Source: Candidatus Omnitrophota bacterium (GTDB taxonomy: Bacteria > Omnitrophota > Gorgyraeia > Velamenicoccales > Velamenicoccaceae). From it: DNA of 64,000 nt. The DNA lies in assembly GCA_003451585.1 (NCBI GenBank), contig DMEU01000022.1, positions 1-64,000 of the forward strand. Reading direction: 5' to 3'. Positions 49,942 to 58,468 of the stretch are shown piece after piece (positions within the stretch are counted from its first letter, which is position 1; each line of letters opens with the position of its first letter). The position numbers and the translations under genes were made by a program. Under the pieces are notes generated by a model. That model saw only the letters and a list, made by a program, of their open reading frames with translations. It made no database searches and was not told the origin of the DNA.

Positions 49942-52041
49942 TTGAGCCGTGGGGTTTTTGTGTTGAGCGCAAAAAATAAAATCATATTTCTGTTATCGAT
50001 ATTTTTAATATCCGCGCAGACAGTTTGGGCCGCTGTCGGCAAGCAGCCTATTACGGTAAACGGTGATACCGTAGAATTCAAGTCGGAAGGCCGCGAGATC
50101 GTTGCCGAAGGCAGTGTTGAGATCATTTATCAGGAGTCTAAGATCACTTGCGACAAGGTCCGCGTGTTCATCGACGAAAAGATTGCTATAGCCGACGGCC
50201 ATGTAAAATTTACGAAGGAGTCAGGTGAGCAGCTTATCGGTGAGGCTATGGTGTATGATTTCGGCGAGCAGTCAGGGACGCTGATAAATTCAAGCGTATC
50301 CATGGCGCCTTACTACGGCAAGACGGAGTTGATGGAGAAGGTATCCGATACCGAGTTCCTCATGAATAATGCGGAATTATCCACCTGCGACCTTCCGCAT
50401 CCGCACTATAAATTAAGGGTGAGGGAAGCAAAGATGGATCCGGGCAAGAGCCTATCGGCCAAGGGCATAAGTGTTTCTTTGCTGGATATCCCGATAATGT
50501 ATGTGCCCGCCTATACCCAGGAGCTTACAGATAAGAGGCCCAGGCTTATGATCACACCGGGCCGCCGTAAGGACCTGGGGACCTTTTTACTGGGGTCGTG
50601 GCGTTATTATTTGAATCAAAATGCCAGGGGTTTATTGCACCTGGATTGGTATCAGGATAAAGGGTGGGCGGAAGGGGTAGACCTTAATTACAATACGAAA
50701 GTTTTAGGCCAGGGGAACGTCAGGTATTATCGTATAGATGAGAGGGACACAAGGGCGGAGGTCCCTGAAGCGTTAAGAGAGACCGACGAGCGCTCACGGT
50801 TGGAATTAAGGCACAGGTGGGCTATAAGTGAGCGGGACCACGCTGTTTTGGAATATTTCAGGTCTTCAGACGCTGAGTTCCGCAAGGATTACTTTTTCAG
50901 GGAGTATGAGAGAGAGACGGCACCTAAGTCTTTTTTACTGTATTCCCATGTCTATCCGAACGCCACTTTTAGTTTCCTGGGGCAGCCCAGAGTAAATAAG
51001 TTTGAGTCCGTTGTGCAAAAGGTTCCTGAGATCAAACTGGAGACCGTAAACCAGAAGATAGCGCAGACGCCGTTCTATTATAAAAGTTCCACGAGTTTTG
51101 CCCATTTAATGAACGCCGCTGCGAATTCCGGAGTGACGGCCGATGTGTCCAGGACAGATACCTCCAACCAGCTTTCTTATTTATTCAGGTTCTTGAGTGT
51201 TGATTTCAGCCCTTTTGCAGGGCATCGCGATACTTTTTATAGCCGCGGCATCGGCACAGATGAAGACCTTATCCGCACGATGTTCTTTTCGGGTATCGAT
51301 ATGAGCACAAGGTTTTTTCGTCTTTTCGATATCAAGACGGACTTTATGAATGTGGATATCGACAAGCTCAGGCATGTGGTGATGCCTTCTATCCAGTATC
51401 GTTACCAGGACGAACCGTCTGTCAATAAGTCCAGGCTGACACAATTGGATGAAGTAGACGCCTTAGAGAGGCAGAACACGGTCATACTTTCGCTGGAGAA
51501 TAAATTGCAGACCAAGCGCAGCGGCCAATCTGTGGATCTGCTCAGGCTGATATTGTCGTCAGATTACGGTATCGGGCATACATCGACGCTTGATTCAGGT
51601 TTCCAGAATTTTAAGTATGACCTAGAGTTTAAGCCCTATAGCTGGTGGGAGCTGGATTCCGATGCAGAGTACGATATTCGCCGGGACCTCTTTAAGACGG
51701 TGAATTTTGATTATTGGATGAATATAGGTAAGAGCAGGAGCACCTTAGGATACCGCTTTAAGCACGATGAAAGCAGCCAGGTAACTGCCGGCTTTACCTG
51801 CCCTTTGAATCCATTTTGGAAATTAGGCGTTTATGAACGTTTTGAGTTCAAGACAGGCGACCTTGTGGAGCACGAATACCGTCTTGAGCGCGATATGCAT
51901 TGCTGGATCATGGAGCTGATCATTAACCAGCGCAAAGCCGAGGGGATAACATTTTTGGTAGCCTTTAAGCTCAAGGCATTCCCTGATATAGGCATTGACG
52001 CTCAGAAGACCTTGACGCCGCCAAGGACAGAGACTCTATAA
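49942..52041 (+). CDS. lptD: LPS-assembly outer membrane protein LptD
   Basis: Up to 699 residues from TTG 49942; GTG 49960 or TTG 49963 would give a tidier signal peptide (A-K-N-K-I-I-F-L-L, ending V-W-A). An OstA/LptA-like beta-jellyroll (about 35-140: G-D-T-V-E-F, V-A-E-G-S-V-E-I, A-D-G-H-V-K-F) carries LPS through the periplasm. The rest is the LptD barrel region with V-P-A-Y-T-Q and many alternating strands, ending with a hydrophobic strand. It is the clearest sign that this cell has an LPS-type outer membrane. LptE is not seen. Confidence 0.88.
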   Translation: MSRGVFVLSAKNKIIFLLSIFLISAQTVWAAVGKQPITVNGDTVEFKSEGREIVAEGSVEIIYQESKITCDKVRVFIDEKIAIADGHVKFTKESGEQLIGEAMVYDFGEQSGTLINSSVSMAPYYGKTELMEKVSDTEFLMNNAELSTCDLPHPHYKLRVREAKMDPGKSLSAKGISVSLLDIPIMYVPAYTQELTDKRPRLMITPGRRKDLGTFLLGSWRYYLNQNARGLLHLDWYQDKGWAEGVDLNYNTKVLGQGNVRYYRIDERDTRAEVPEALRETDERSRLELRHRWAISERDHAVLEYFRSSDAEFRKDYFFREYERETAPKSFLLYSHVYPNATFSFLGQPRVNKFESVVQKVPEIKLETVNQKIAQTPFYYKSSTSFAHLMNAAANSGVTADVSRTDTSNQLSYLFRFLSVDFSPFAGHRDTFYSRGIGTDEDLIRTMFFSGIDMSTRFFRLFDIKTDFMNVDIDKLRHVVMPSIQYRYQDEPSVNKSRLTQLDEVDALERQNTVILSLENKLQTKRSGQSVDLLRLILSSDYGIGHTSTLDSGFQNFKYDLEFKPYSWWELDSDAEYDIRRDLFKTVNFDYWMNIGKSRSTLGYRFKHDESSQVTAGFTCPLNPFWKLGVYERFEFKTGDLVEHEYRLERDMHCWIMELIINQRKAEGITFLVAFKLKAFPDIGIDAQKTLTPPRTETL

Positions 52042-52077
52042 GACGGGCCTTCACGTGGAAAATCCGGAGAGCAAATT

Positions 52078-53367
52078 ATGAATATAGCGATAATAGGGGC
52101 AGGTTACGTAGGGTTGGTCACCGGCGCTTGTTTTGCTGAGTTGGGCGTTAAGGTGGTCTGTGTGGATAATGATACCGATAAGATAAAGGCTTTGAATAAA
52201 TTAAAGATCCCTATTTATGAACCAGGCTTAGAAGACCTGATAAAGAGGAATTTCCGCCAAGGCAGGATATCCTTTACTTCCGATATAGACCGGGCCGTAG
52301 CCAGGTCCCAGGTCATCTTTATAGCGATAGGCACGCCGCCAAAAGATAATGGCGAGGCTGATTTGACGGGCATAGAAAAAGTGGCTACAGCCATAGCGCG
52401 CTCAATGACCGATTACCGCCTTATTGTGGAAAAGTCAACGGTGCCGGTTGAAACGGGCAGCTGGGTTAAGCACACCATCGAGATCAATAAGAAAAAGAAG
52501 GTCTCTTTTGACGTGGCTTCAAACCCGGAATTTTTGAGGGAGGGCCGGGCCATACATGATTTTATGCATCCTGACCGGATAGTCCTTGGTGTGGAATCCA
52601 AGAAAGCGGAACAGCTGTTAAGGGAGCTTTACGGGCGTATCGACGGCCCTATCTTGATGACGGATATTAAATCTGCCGAACTTATAAAACATGCTTCGAA
52701 TTCTTTTCTGGCGCTTAAGATATCATATATAAACGCGGTCGCTAAAGTATGTGAATTGGCCGGAGCGGATATCGAGCAGGTAGCTGAAGGCATGGGCATG
52801 GATAAAAGGGTAGGGCGCGCTTTTTTGGATGCCGGCATAGGTTTTGGCGGATTTTGCCTCCCAAAAGACCTGGATGCCTTTATTACGATATCCAGGAAAC
52901 TTGGATATGATTTCGGCCTTTTAAAAGAGGTCAAAAAGATAAATGAATTTCAGAAGGAGGATTTTATCAGAAGGGTGGAGTCACGCCTTTGGAACATAAA
53001 GGATAAGACAATAGGGGTCTTGGGCCTGGCGTTCAAGCCGGATACGGACGATATGCGGTTTGCGCCTTCTATCGACATTATCCAGATCCTGCAGAGACAC
53101 GGCGCCGTTATAAAGGCCTATGATCCGAAGGCCGCCTCTCGTGCCAAGAAAATATTCAAAGGTGTCAAGTTTTGCCGCAACGCCTATGAAGCGGCCAAGA
53201 ACAGCCATTGTTTGATAGTCTTGACGGAGTGGCAGGAATTCAAGGAGCTGGACTTTAAAAAGATAAAAAGGCTGTTGAAGCACCCGTTGATATTCGACGG
53301 GAGGAATATGTTCTCTCCTGAAGCCATGGAGGGATTGGGTTTTAAATATGTTTCGGTGGGCAGGTAA
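52078..53367 (+). CDS. ugd: UDP-glucose 6-dehydrogenase
   Basis: 429 residues. NAD loop G-A-G-Y-V-G-L-V-T-G, then V-E-K-S-T-V-P-V, N-P-E-F-L-R-E-G, and the active-site cysteine C260 in G-F-G-G-F-C-L-P-K-D. The C-terminal domain has G-L-A-F-K-P-D-T-D-D-M-R. It oxidises UDP-glucose to UDP-glucuronate. The next gene turns that into UDP-xylose. Confidence 0.97.
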   Translation: MNIAIIGAGYVGLVTGACFAELGVKVVCVDNDTDKIKALNKLKIPIYEPGLEDLIKRNFRQGRISFTSDIDRAVARSQVIFIAIGTPPKDNGEADLTGIEKVATAIARSMTDYRLIVEKSTVPVETGSWVKHTIEINKKKKVSFDVASNPEFLREGRAIHDFMHPDRIVLGVESKKAEQLLRELYGRIDGPILMTDIKSAELIKHASNSFLALKISYINAVAKVCELAGADIEQVAEGMGMDKRVGRAFLDAGIGFGGFCLPKDLDAFITISRKLGYDFGLLKEVKKINEFQKEDFIRRVESRLWNIKDKTIGVLGLAFKPDTDDMRFAPSIDIIQILQRHGAVIKAYDPKAASRAKKIFKGVKFCRNAYEAAKNSHCLIVLTEWQEFKELDFKKIKRLLKHPLIFDGRNMFSPEAMEGLGFKYVSVGR

Positions 53368-53399
53368 CCGCATTGGTTAAAGACAGGAAGAGAGAATAT

Positions 53400-54335
53400 A
53401 TGAAGACGGTATTGATCACCGGAGGGGCAGGTTTTATCGGCTCCCATCTGTGCGACTTATTTTTGAAGAAAGGATACCGCGTCCTGTGCCTGGATAATTT
53501 TATCACGGGTTCAAAGGCGAGTATCGAAGAGCATCTTTCGGACAAGAATTTCGCTCTGGTAGAGCACAATATTACAAAACCCATACATTTAAGTGAGGAT
53601 GTGGATATCATTCTGCATTTTGCCTCTCCCGCAAGCCCGGTTGATTACCTTAATTATCCTATTCAGACGCTAAAAGTGGGTTCTTTGGGCACGCATAATT
53701 CTTTAGGTTTAGCTAAGGCCAAGGGGGCGAGGTTCCTTTTGGCATCGACATCCGAAGTCTATGGCGACCCGTTGGTCCACCCGCAGACAGAAGAATATTG
53801 GGGGAATGTCAATCCTGTGGGGCCTCGCGGAGTATACGATGAAGCTAAGCGTTTTGCCGAGGCCATCACCATGGCTTATCACAGGGTGCACAAGGTAGAT
53901 ACAAAGATAGTGCGTATTTTTAATACTTATGGCCCGCGCATGAGGCTTGCCGACGGCAGGGCCATACCGAATTTCATCACTCAGGCTTTAAAGGATAACC
54001 CGATAACTATTTATGGCGATGGTTCGCAGACCCGTTCTTTTTGTTATGTCACAGATCTCATAGACGGCCTATTCCGTCTTGTCAATTCCGGTTTGAATGA
54101 TCCGGTGAATATCGGCAATCCTCATGAATTGACCTTAAAGGAATTGGCAGAACATATTAAGAGGCTCACCGGCAGCAGGAGCAGAATAGTCTTTAAGCCT
54201 CTGCCAAAGGATGACCCGCGTCAGAGGCAGCCGGATATCACTCTTGCGCGCGAAAACCTAAAATGGCTTCCAAAAGTGCCGCTTGAAGAAGGGCTGAGTT
54301 CAACGATAGAGTGGTTCAGGAAGCATATTAAATAG
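53400..54335 (+). CDS. uxs: UDP-glucuronate decarboxylase (UDP-xylose synthase)
   Basis: 311 residues from ATG 53400, with AGGAAGAGAGA upstream; the longer TTG start (53373) adds a charged, unneeded segment. NAD loop T-G-G-A-G-F-I-G, S-T-S-E-V-Y-G-D-P, E-E-Y-W-G-N-V-N-P-V-G-P-R-G-V-Y-D-E-A-K-R with catalytic Tyr and Lys, and Y-G-D-G-S-Q-T-R-S-F-C-Y-V. These are specific for UXS among SDRs. With Ugd it supplies UDP-xylose for surface glycans. Confidence 0.95.
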   Translation: MKTVLITGGAGFIGSHLCDLFLKKGYRVLCLDNFITGSKASIEEHLSDKNFALVEHNITKPIHLSEDVDIILHFASPASPVDYLNYPIQTLKVGSLGTHNSLGLAKAKGARFLLASTSEVYGDPLVHPQTEEYWGNVNPVGPRGVYDEAKRFAEAITMAYHRVHKVDTKIVRIFNTYGPRMRLADGRAIPNFITQALKDNPITIYGDGSQTRSFCYVTDLIDGLFRLVNSGLNDPVNIGNPHELTLKELAEHIKRLTGSRSRIVFKPLPKDDPRQRQPDITLARENLKWLPKVPLEEGLSSTIEWFRKHIK

Positions 54336-54419
54336 ACACAAGAACACAAGTGCGCAATGGCACAAGTAAAATTTTATAGTTTTGACTTGTGACTTGTGAC
54401 CTGTGGCTTGTGATTTTTT
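54336..54419. repeat. Heptad inverted-repeat spacer (CACAAG / ACTTGTG type)
   Basis: Between uxs and the PHP gene. Left arm with CACAAGA, ACACAAG, CACAAGT; right arm ACTTGTG, ACTTGTG, ACCTGTG, GCTTGTG, each seven bases. The PHP start codon is at the right edge. Confidence 0.8.
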
Positions 54420-55106
54420 ATGGTTATCGATTTCCATATCCATTCAAAATATTCCTTCGATTGTTTTCTCGAGCCTGCCGATATCGTGAAACTGGCCAGG
54501 ACGATGCGCTTAGACGGGCTGGCAATAACAGACCATGACACTATGGCAGGGGTCGATGAATTTAGAAGGCTTGCGACCGAAGGAAGCCCCCGAGGGACGC
54601 CCGATATTTATATTATCGCCGGCCAGGAGATAACTACAAAGGACGGCGACATACTGGGGCTTTTTTTAAAAACAGAGATAAAGGGCAACCTGAGCACGCA
54701 AGATGTAATTTTAGAGATCAGGCAGCAGGGCGGCCTGGCTGTTTTGGCGCATCCTTTTAAATGGCCGCATTTGTTGCGCTCGCCTGAGTTATTAAGACAA
54801 TTTGACGCGATAGAGGTCTTTAACGCCAGGAACAACATCCCGTCGCCTTATCTGGAAAATCACCTTGCAAAAAAGGCTGTATGCGATATGGGCCTTGCGT
54901 GTATCGCCGGCAGTGATACGCATGAGGGGTTCGAATTAGGCAATGCACGGACTGTCTTTGATTTTTCTTTTCCTGAGGCTACGGATGAGATGATAAAGAA
55001 GGCGATCCTGGAAAGACATGCCGGTATAGAAGGGCGGGAGGTATCTCTGCCCCTTGAAGTCAAGAGCCACTTCTCCAGGATGTTTAAAAGTTATTTTAAA
55101 AGATGA
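54420..55106 (+). CDS. PHP-domain metal-dependent phosphoesterase
   Basis: 228 residues. Metal ligands typical of PHP: D-F-H-I-H (first motif), I-T-D-H-D-T, E-I-T-T (Glu), L-A-H-P-F and G-S-D-T-H. The group includes nucleoside 3',5'-bisphosphate and oligonucleotide phosphatases (RNase AM/YciV-like) and polymerase-associated PHPs. At this length it is a single-domain enzyme; substrate unknown. It overlaps the next gene by four bases. Confidence 0.85.
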   Translation: MVIDFHIHSKYSFDCFLEPADIVKLARTMRLDGLAITDHDTMAGVDEFRRLATEGSPRGTPDIYIIAGQEITTKDGDILGLFLKTEIKGNLSTQDVILEIRQQGGLAVLAHPFKWPHLLRSPELLRQFDAIEVFNARNNIPSPYLENHLAKKAVCDMGLACIAGSDTHEGFELGNARTVFDFSFPEATDEMIKKAILERHAGIEGREVSLPLEVKSHFSRMFKSYFKR

Positions 55107-56191
55107 GGACCATAGATAAATTAAAGATTTTGGCCGGCCTGGCCTTGGGCACAAAGGGGCCGAAGATATTTTCTTTCCACGATTGCCTGCCGGATGTCTT
55201 TTCGGGATACCTTGAGCTTCTGGCCTATAAACGTTACAGCATATTGGGCGGACAGGAATTGCTGGAGCGTTTTAGTTCAAAGGTCCTGGACTTGGATAAA
55301 GAGCCGCATGTCAATGTCAAGGAAGCTGTACTGACGTTCGATGACGGGCGCCGTAATTGCTGGTCGGTCATTTTTCCGCTTCTAAAAAAATACAGGGCCA
55401 AGGCCATACTTTTTGTTATACCTTCCAGGATAAGCGAGGTGGATGAATATTTTCCTAACCTCGAAGATTATTGGAATGGCCGTACCTCGTGGGAAAATCT
55501 TTATTTAAGCCATCGCCGCATGCCTTATTTGACATGGAAAGAATTGGAGATCATGCAGTCGAGCGGCCTCGTCGAGATCCACTCGCACGGCTTAAGGCAT
55601 GATGTGGTGCGGGTTTCATCCGGCGTTATCGATTTTCAGCATCCTGGGGTATATGAGATGCCGGTCTATTTCGATGAATGGTTCGATGCCGGGTTGCCCC
55701 TGCTTGATTATCAATGGGGAGCGCCCATATATGAGCGAAGCTGGGCGCCTTTTGCTTCTAACATATACGTGCCGGACAGGCGTGCTGATACAGTAATGAA
55801 CGAGTTTGTGAAGAATAACGGCGGCTTTCTTTTTTTTAAAAAGAAAAAATGGCGCGCGAAACTTTTTAACTATTACAATTCGCAGAAGAAAAATTTCGGT
55901 TCGGGGCATTTTAAAAAAATAGAGGACAGGGAAGACGCATATCTTTCACTTGCCGAATCAAAGAGCGCTATAGAGAAAAAAATGGGGAATAAAGATATTT
56001 TTTTCTCGCTGCCACTTTATCAGAGCAGCCCGGAAATTTTAAAGATTGCCGCTGACGTCGGCTATAGGGCTATTTTTACCGGCCCGCAGAGCATAAACAA
56101 GGGATGTAAATCTTTGTCGTTAAAGGCGGATGCGTTATTTATCCTGACCCGTATCCCGAGCTTCTGGATCAAGTTCCTGGCCTATCTCTAA
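55103..56191 (+). CDS. NodB-type polysaccharide deacetylase-like protein
   Basis: 362 residues. The first NodB motif is present in L-T-F-D-D-G (tandem Asp) and the second in H-S-H-G-L-R-H (metal histidines). Long insertions lie between strands, including a Trp/Tyr-rich part (about 185-235). No signal peptide is seen, so it may act in the cytoplasm or be held at the membrane by its ends. It likely removes acyl groups from a sugar in envelope glycan synthesis, in line with the UDP-sugar genes upstream. Substrate is not determined. Confidence 0.75.
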   Translation: MRTIDKLKILAGLALGTKGPKIFSFHDCLPDVFSGYLELLAYKRYSILGGQELLERFSSKVLDLDKEPHVNVKEAVLTFDDGRRNCWSVIFPLLKKYRAKAILFVIPSRISEVDEYFPNLEDYWNGRTSWENLYLSHRRMPYLTWKELEIMQSSGLVEIHSHGLRHDVVRVSSGVIDFQHPGVYEMPVYFDEWFDAGLPLLDYQWGAPIYERSWAPFASNIYVPDRRADTVMNEFVKNNGGFLFFKKKKWRAKLFNYYNSQKKNFGSGHFKKIEDREDAYLSLAESKSAIEKKMGNKDIFFSLPLYQSSPEILKIAADVGYRAIFTGPQSINKGCKSLSLKADALFILTRIPSFWIKFLAYL

Positions 56192-56208
56192 ATTTTTTAA
56201 AATAAGTC

Positions 56209-56237
56209 TTGACAGGAAACACTAATTTTAATAGAAT
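56209..56237 (+). promoter_or_regulatory. Near-consensus sigma70-type promoter of the tRNA-ribosomal-rpoBC run
   Basis: TTGACA at 56209-56214 (perfect), 17-base spacer, TAGAAT at 56232-56237 (one change). Start of transcription is expected about 10 bases before the tRNA-Thr gene. It is the best promoter in the window. Confidence 0.85.
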
Positions 56238-56254
56238 TAACGCTTTACGAGTTT

Positions 56255-56327
56255 GCCCCTGTAGCTCAGTAGGTAGAGCACGTCCTTGGTAAGGACGGGG
56301 TCACCGGTTCAATTCCGGTCGGGGGCT
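56255..56327 (+). tRNA. tRNA-Thr (anticodon GGT)
   Basis: 73 bases fold as a cloverleaf. Acceptor GCCCCTG pairs with CGGGGGC (one T-G pair), D-loop GCTCAGTAGGTAGAGC, anticodon stem CGTCC/GGACG with loop TTGGTAA giving anticodon GGT, T-arm ACCGG-TTCAATT-CCGGT. CCA is not encoded. It is the first product of the strong promoter. Confidence 0.95.
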
Positions 56328-56349
56328 TAAAGATAGCGGATTAGAAAAA

Positions 56350-56499
56350 ATGAGAGAACATATTTTATTGGAATGTCCGGTTTGCAAGTCAAGGCTGTAT
56401 TCTTCTACGAAGAACAAGAAGAAGCATACTGAGCGCCTGGAACTTAAAAAATTCTGTAAGATTTGCCGTCGGCACGAACCTCATAAAGAAGTTAAATAA
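56350..56499 (+). CDS. rpmG: 50S ribosomal protein L33
   Basis: 49 residues, normal for L33. It starts M-R-E-H-I-L-L-E-C-P-V-C and keeps four cysteines as C-x-x-C pairs (C-P-V-C and C-K-I-C), the zinc-binding C+ form, with T-K-N-K-K-K-H-T-E-R-L-E-L-K-K-F between. It lies between tRNA-Thr and tRNA-Trp, before secE-nusG, an arrangement common in bacteria. Confidence 0.93.
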   Translation: MREHILLECPVCKSRLYSSTKNKKKHTERLELKKFCKICRRHEPHKEVK

Positions 56500-56546
56500 T
56501 TTTTAACTGGTTTTGTAGGTAAGGGATCAGGACACATCATTAGGTT

Positions 56547-56620
56547 AGGAGCGTCGGTTAGTGGTAAACCACCGGTCTCCAAAACCGGAACTGCAGGTTC
56601 GATTCCTGCCGCTCCTGCCA
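56547..56620 (+). tRNA. tRNA-Trp (anticodon CCA)
   Basis: 74 bases with CCA encoded. Acceptor AGGAGCG pairs perfectly with CGCTCCT, discriminator G. Anticodon stem CCGGT/ACCGG with loop CTCCAAA gives CCA. T-arm GCAGG-TTCGATT-CCTGC. It is 13 bases before secE. Confidence 0.95.
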
Positions 56621-56633
56621 GAATATCAAGACA

Positions 56634-56828
56634 ATGGTAAACGTTTTTACAAAAATTCCGGTTTTTTTCAGGGAAGTCAAGATCGAGTTGACCAAGGTAT
56701 CCTGGACGACACGCAAGGAACTTTTTGGCGCAACCTGGATCGTGATATTGACCACAGCGATCCTTACGGCTTATATCGGCATCTTGGACTTTTTTCTTTC
56801 CAAGTCCGTCAGTCTGGTCCTAAAATAA
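56634..56828 (+). CDS. secE: Preprotein translocase subunit SecE
   Basis: 64 residues, the short bacterial form. An amphipathic start with F-F-R-E-V-K-I-E-L-T-K-V-S-W-T-T-R-K-E-L carries the conserved K-V-x-W-P/T-x-R-x-E segment, followed by one membrane helix. SecE holds the SecY channel together. Its stop overlaps the nusG start (TAATG). Confidence 0.95.
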   Translation: MVNVFTKIPVFFREVKIELTKVSWTTRKELFGATWIVILTTAILTAYIGILDFFLSKSVSLVLK

Positions 56829-57355
56829 TGAAAAAGTGGTACGTCGTACATACACAGACCGGTTCGGAAGATAAGGTAAAAAAGAGTTTGGATGGCCGCA
56901 TTGCTACAAGCGGCTTGAAGGATTTCATGGGACAGGTCTTGATACCTACGGAGCAGGTTTCGGAAGTCCGTTCCGGTAAGAAGAAAGTAACTGAGCGTAA
57001 GTTCTTCCCGGGGTATATACTCGTTGAAATGGAGCTAAACGAAAATACGTGGCTTCTGGTGCGCACTACGCCTGGCGCCACAGGTTTTATCGGTATGGGC
57101 AAACAGCCTTCATCTTTGACCCAGGATGAGGTGGATAACATAATGAAGCGCACAGTTGAGACAAAGGCCAAGCCCAGCCCCAAGGTCCATTTTGAAAAGG
57201 GCGAGCCTGTGCGTATTATCGAAGGCCCATTCTTGAACTTTAACGGTACGATAGAAGAAGTCAACCCTGAAAAGCAGAAGATAAAGGTAAGTGTCTCCAT
57301 ATTCGGAAGGTCAACGCCAGTCGAGTTGGAATTCTGGCAAGTAGAGAAGGTGTAA
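56828..57355 (+). CDS. nusG: Transcription termination/antitermination factor NusG
   Basis: 175 residues from ATG 56828; the same frame is open further upstream, but that part crosses tRNA-Trp and secE. Begins K-K-W-Y-V-V-H-T-Q-T-G-S-E, with the F-F-P-G-Y-I-L-V-E-M core of the NGN domain and C-terminal KOW domain (E-G-P-F-L-N-F-N-G). It links RNA polymerase to Rho and ribosomes. Confidence 0.96.
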   Translation: MKKWYVVHTQTGSEDKVKKSLDGRIATSGLKDFMGQVLIPTEQVSEVRSGKKKVTERKFFPGYILVEMELNENTWLLVRTTPGATGFIGMGKQPSSLTQDEVDNIMKRTVETKAKPSPKVHFEKGEPVRIIEGPFLNFNGTIEEVNPEKQKIKVSVSIFGRSTPVELEFWQVEKV

Positions 57356-57356
57356 G

Positions 57357-57782
57357 ATGGCAAAAAAAATTGTTGCACAGATCAAGTTACACGTACCGGC
57401 GGGAGCAGCAAACCCGGCGCCTCCGGTAGGGCCGGCTTTGGGCCAGCATGGCGTTAACATCATGCAGTTCTGTAAGTCTTTTAATGAACAGACGAAGGAT
57501 AAGGACGGTATCGTACTGCCTGTTGTTATAAGCGTCTATGAAGACAAGAAGTTCGATTTTATAATTAAGACCCCCCCGTGTTCGGTCCTGCTGAAGCGAG
57601 CCGCAAATCTCGCCAAGGCGTCGGGAACAGCCGGGAAGGAAAAGATAGGCAGTGTTACCATGAAACAGGTCGAGGAGATAGCAAAGCAGAAACTTGGAGA
57701 CCTGAATACGAGTGATCTGGAGATAGCCAAAAAAACAGTTATGGGTACAGCCCGCAGTATGGGTATAGAGGTTGTGGGGTAG
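57357..57782 (+). CDS. rplK: 50S ribosomal protein L11
   Basis: 141 residues. A-K-K-I-V-A-Q-I-K-L-H-V-P-A-G, then P-P-V-G-P-A-L-G-Q-H-G-V-N-I-M, and the C-terminal rRNA-binding domain ending G-T-A-R-S-M-G-I. It forms the GTPase stalk base. One base separates it from nusG. Confidence 0.97.
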   Translation: MAKKIVAQIKLHVPAGAANPAPPVGPALGQHGVNIMQFCKSFNEQTKDKDGIVLPVVISVYEDKKFDFIIKTPPCSVLLKRAANLAKASGTAGKEKIGSVTMKQVEEIAKQKLGDLNTSDLEIAKKTVMGTARSMGIEVVG

Positions 57783-57784
57783 TC

Positions 57785-58468
57785 ATGAAGAGACCGCAGA
57801 GCAAGAGATATCGTGAGAGCGTAAAGGCAGTAGATAAGTCCAAGACTTATGGTTTAAAAGAAGCCATCAGTATCTTAAAAGCTTCACCTAAGACGAAGTT
57901 CGATGAGTCTCTGGAGCTGGCTTTTAATCTGGGTATAGATACGAAAAAGTCGGATCATATGGTCCGTGGAACCGTTATCTTACCTCATGGGACAGGAAAG
58001 AAGATAAGGGTGGCGGTTTTTTGCCGAGGTGAGGCCGAAAAGCAGGCTTTTGATTCCGGAGCTGATTTTGTCGGCGCGCAGGAGCTTATAGATAAGGTTG
58101 CCGGAGGCTGGATGGATTTTGATTGCGTAGTGGCCACGCCGGACATGATGAAGGACTTGAGTAAACTTGGGAAAGTCCTTGGCCCGCGCGGCCTTATGCC
58201 AAGCCCTAAGACCGGCACAGTTACACAGAATGTGGCACAGGCCGTCAAGGACTTAAAGGCCGGTAAAGTTGAATTTAAGGCTGATAAGCAGGGCGGGGTG
58301 CATGTGGGCGTAGGAAAACTATCTTTTGGAGAAGAACATCTTTTTGAGAACGCAACTATTCTAATAGAGTCCTTAAAGGGCACGAGGCCGGCTTCTTTGA
58401 AAGGTGATTTTATCAAGTCCATTTATATTTCTTCATCTATGGGCCCAGGATTAAAGGTGGCAGCATGA
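57785..58468 (+). CDS. rplA: 50S ribosomal protein L1
   Basis: 227 residues. Signatures include F-D-E-S-L-E-L-A, the G-T-V-I-L-P-H-G-T-G-K rRNA contact and L-G-P-R-G-L-M-P-S-P-K-T-G-T-V. L1 forms the E-site stalk and often represses its own operon; I cannot identify a separate target site here. Overlaps rplJ by four bases. Confidence 0.97.
   Translation: MKRPQSKRYRESVKAVDKSKTYGLKEAISILKASPKTKFDESLELAFNLGIDTKKSDHMVRGTVILPHGTGKKIRVAVFCRGEAEKQAFDSGADFVGAQELIDKVAGGWMDFDCVVATPDMMKDLSKLGKVLGPRGLMPSPKTGTVTQNVAQAVKDLKAGKVEFKADKQGGVHVGVGKLSFGEEHLFENATILIESLKGTRPASLKGDFIKSIYISSSMGPGLKVAA

Noticed and set aside
56561..56827. Longer N-terminus for NusG from an upstream frame
   Set aside because: The upstream codons cross tRNA-Trp and secE in another frame; ATG 56828 gives the exact NusG start.
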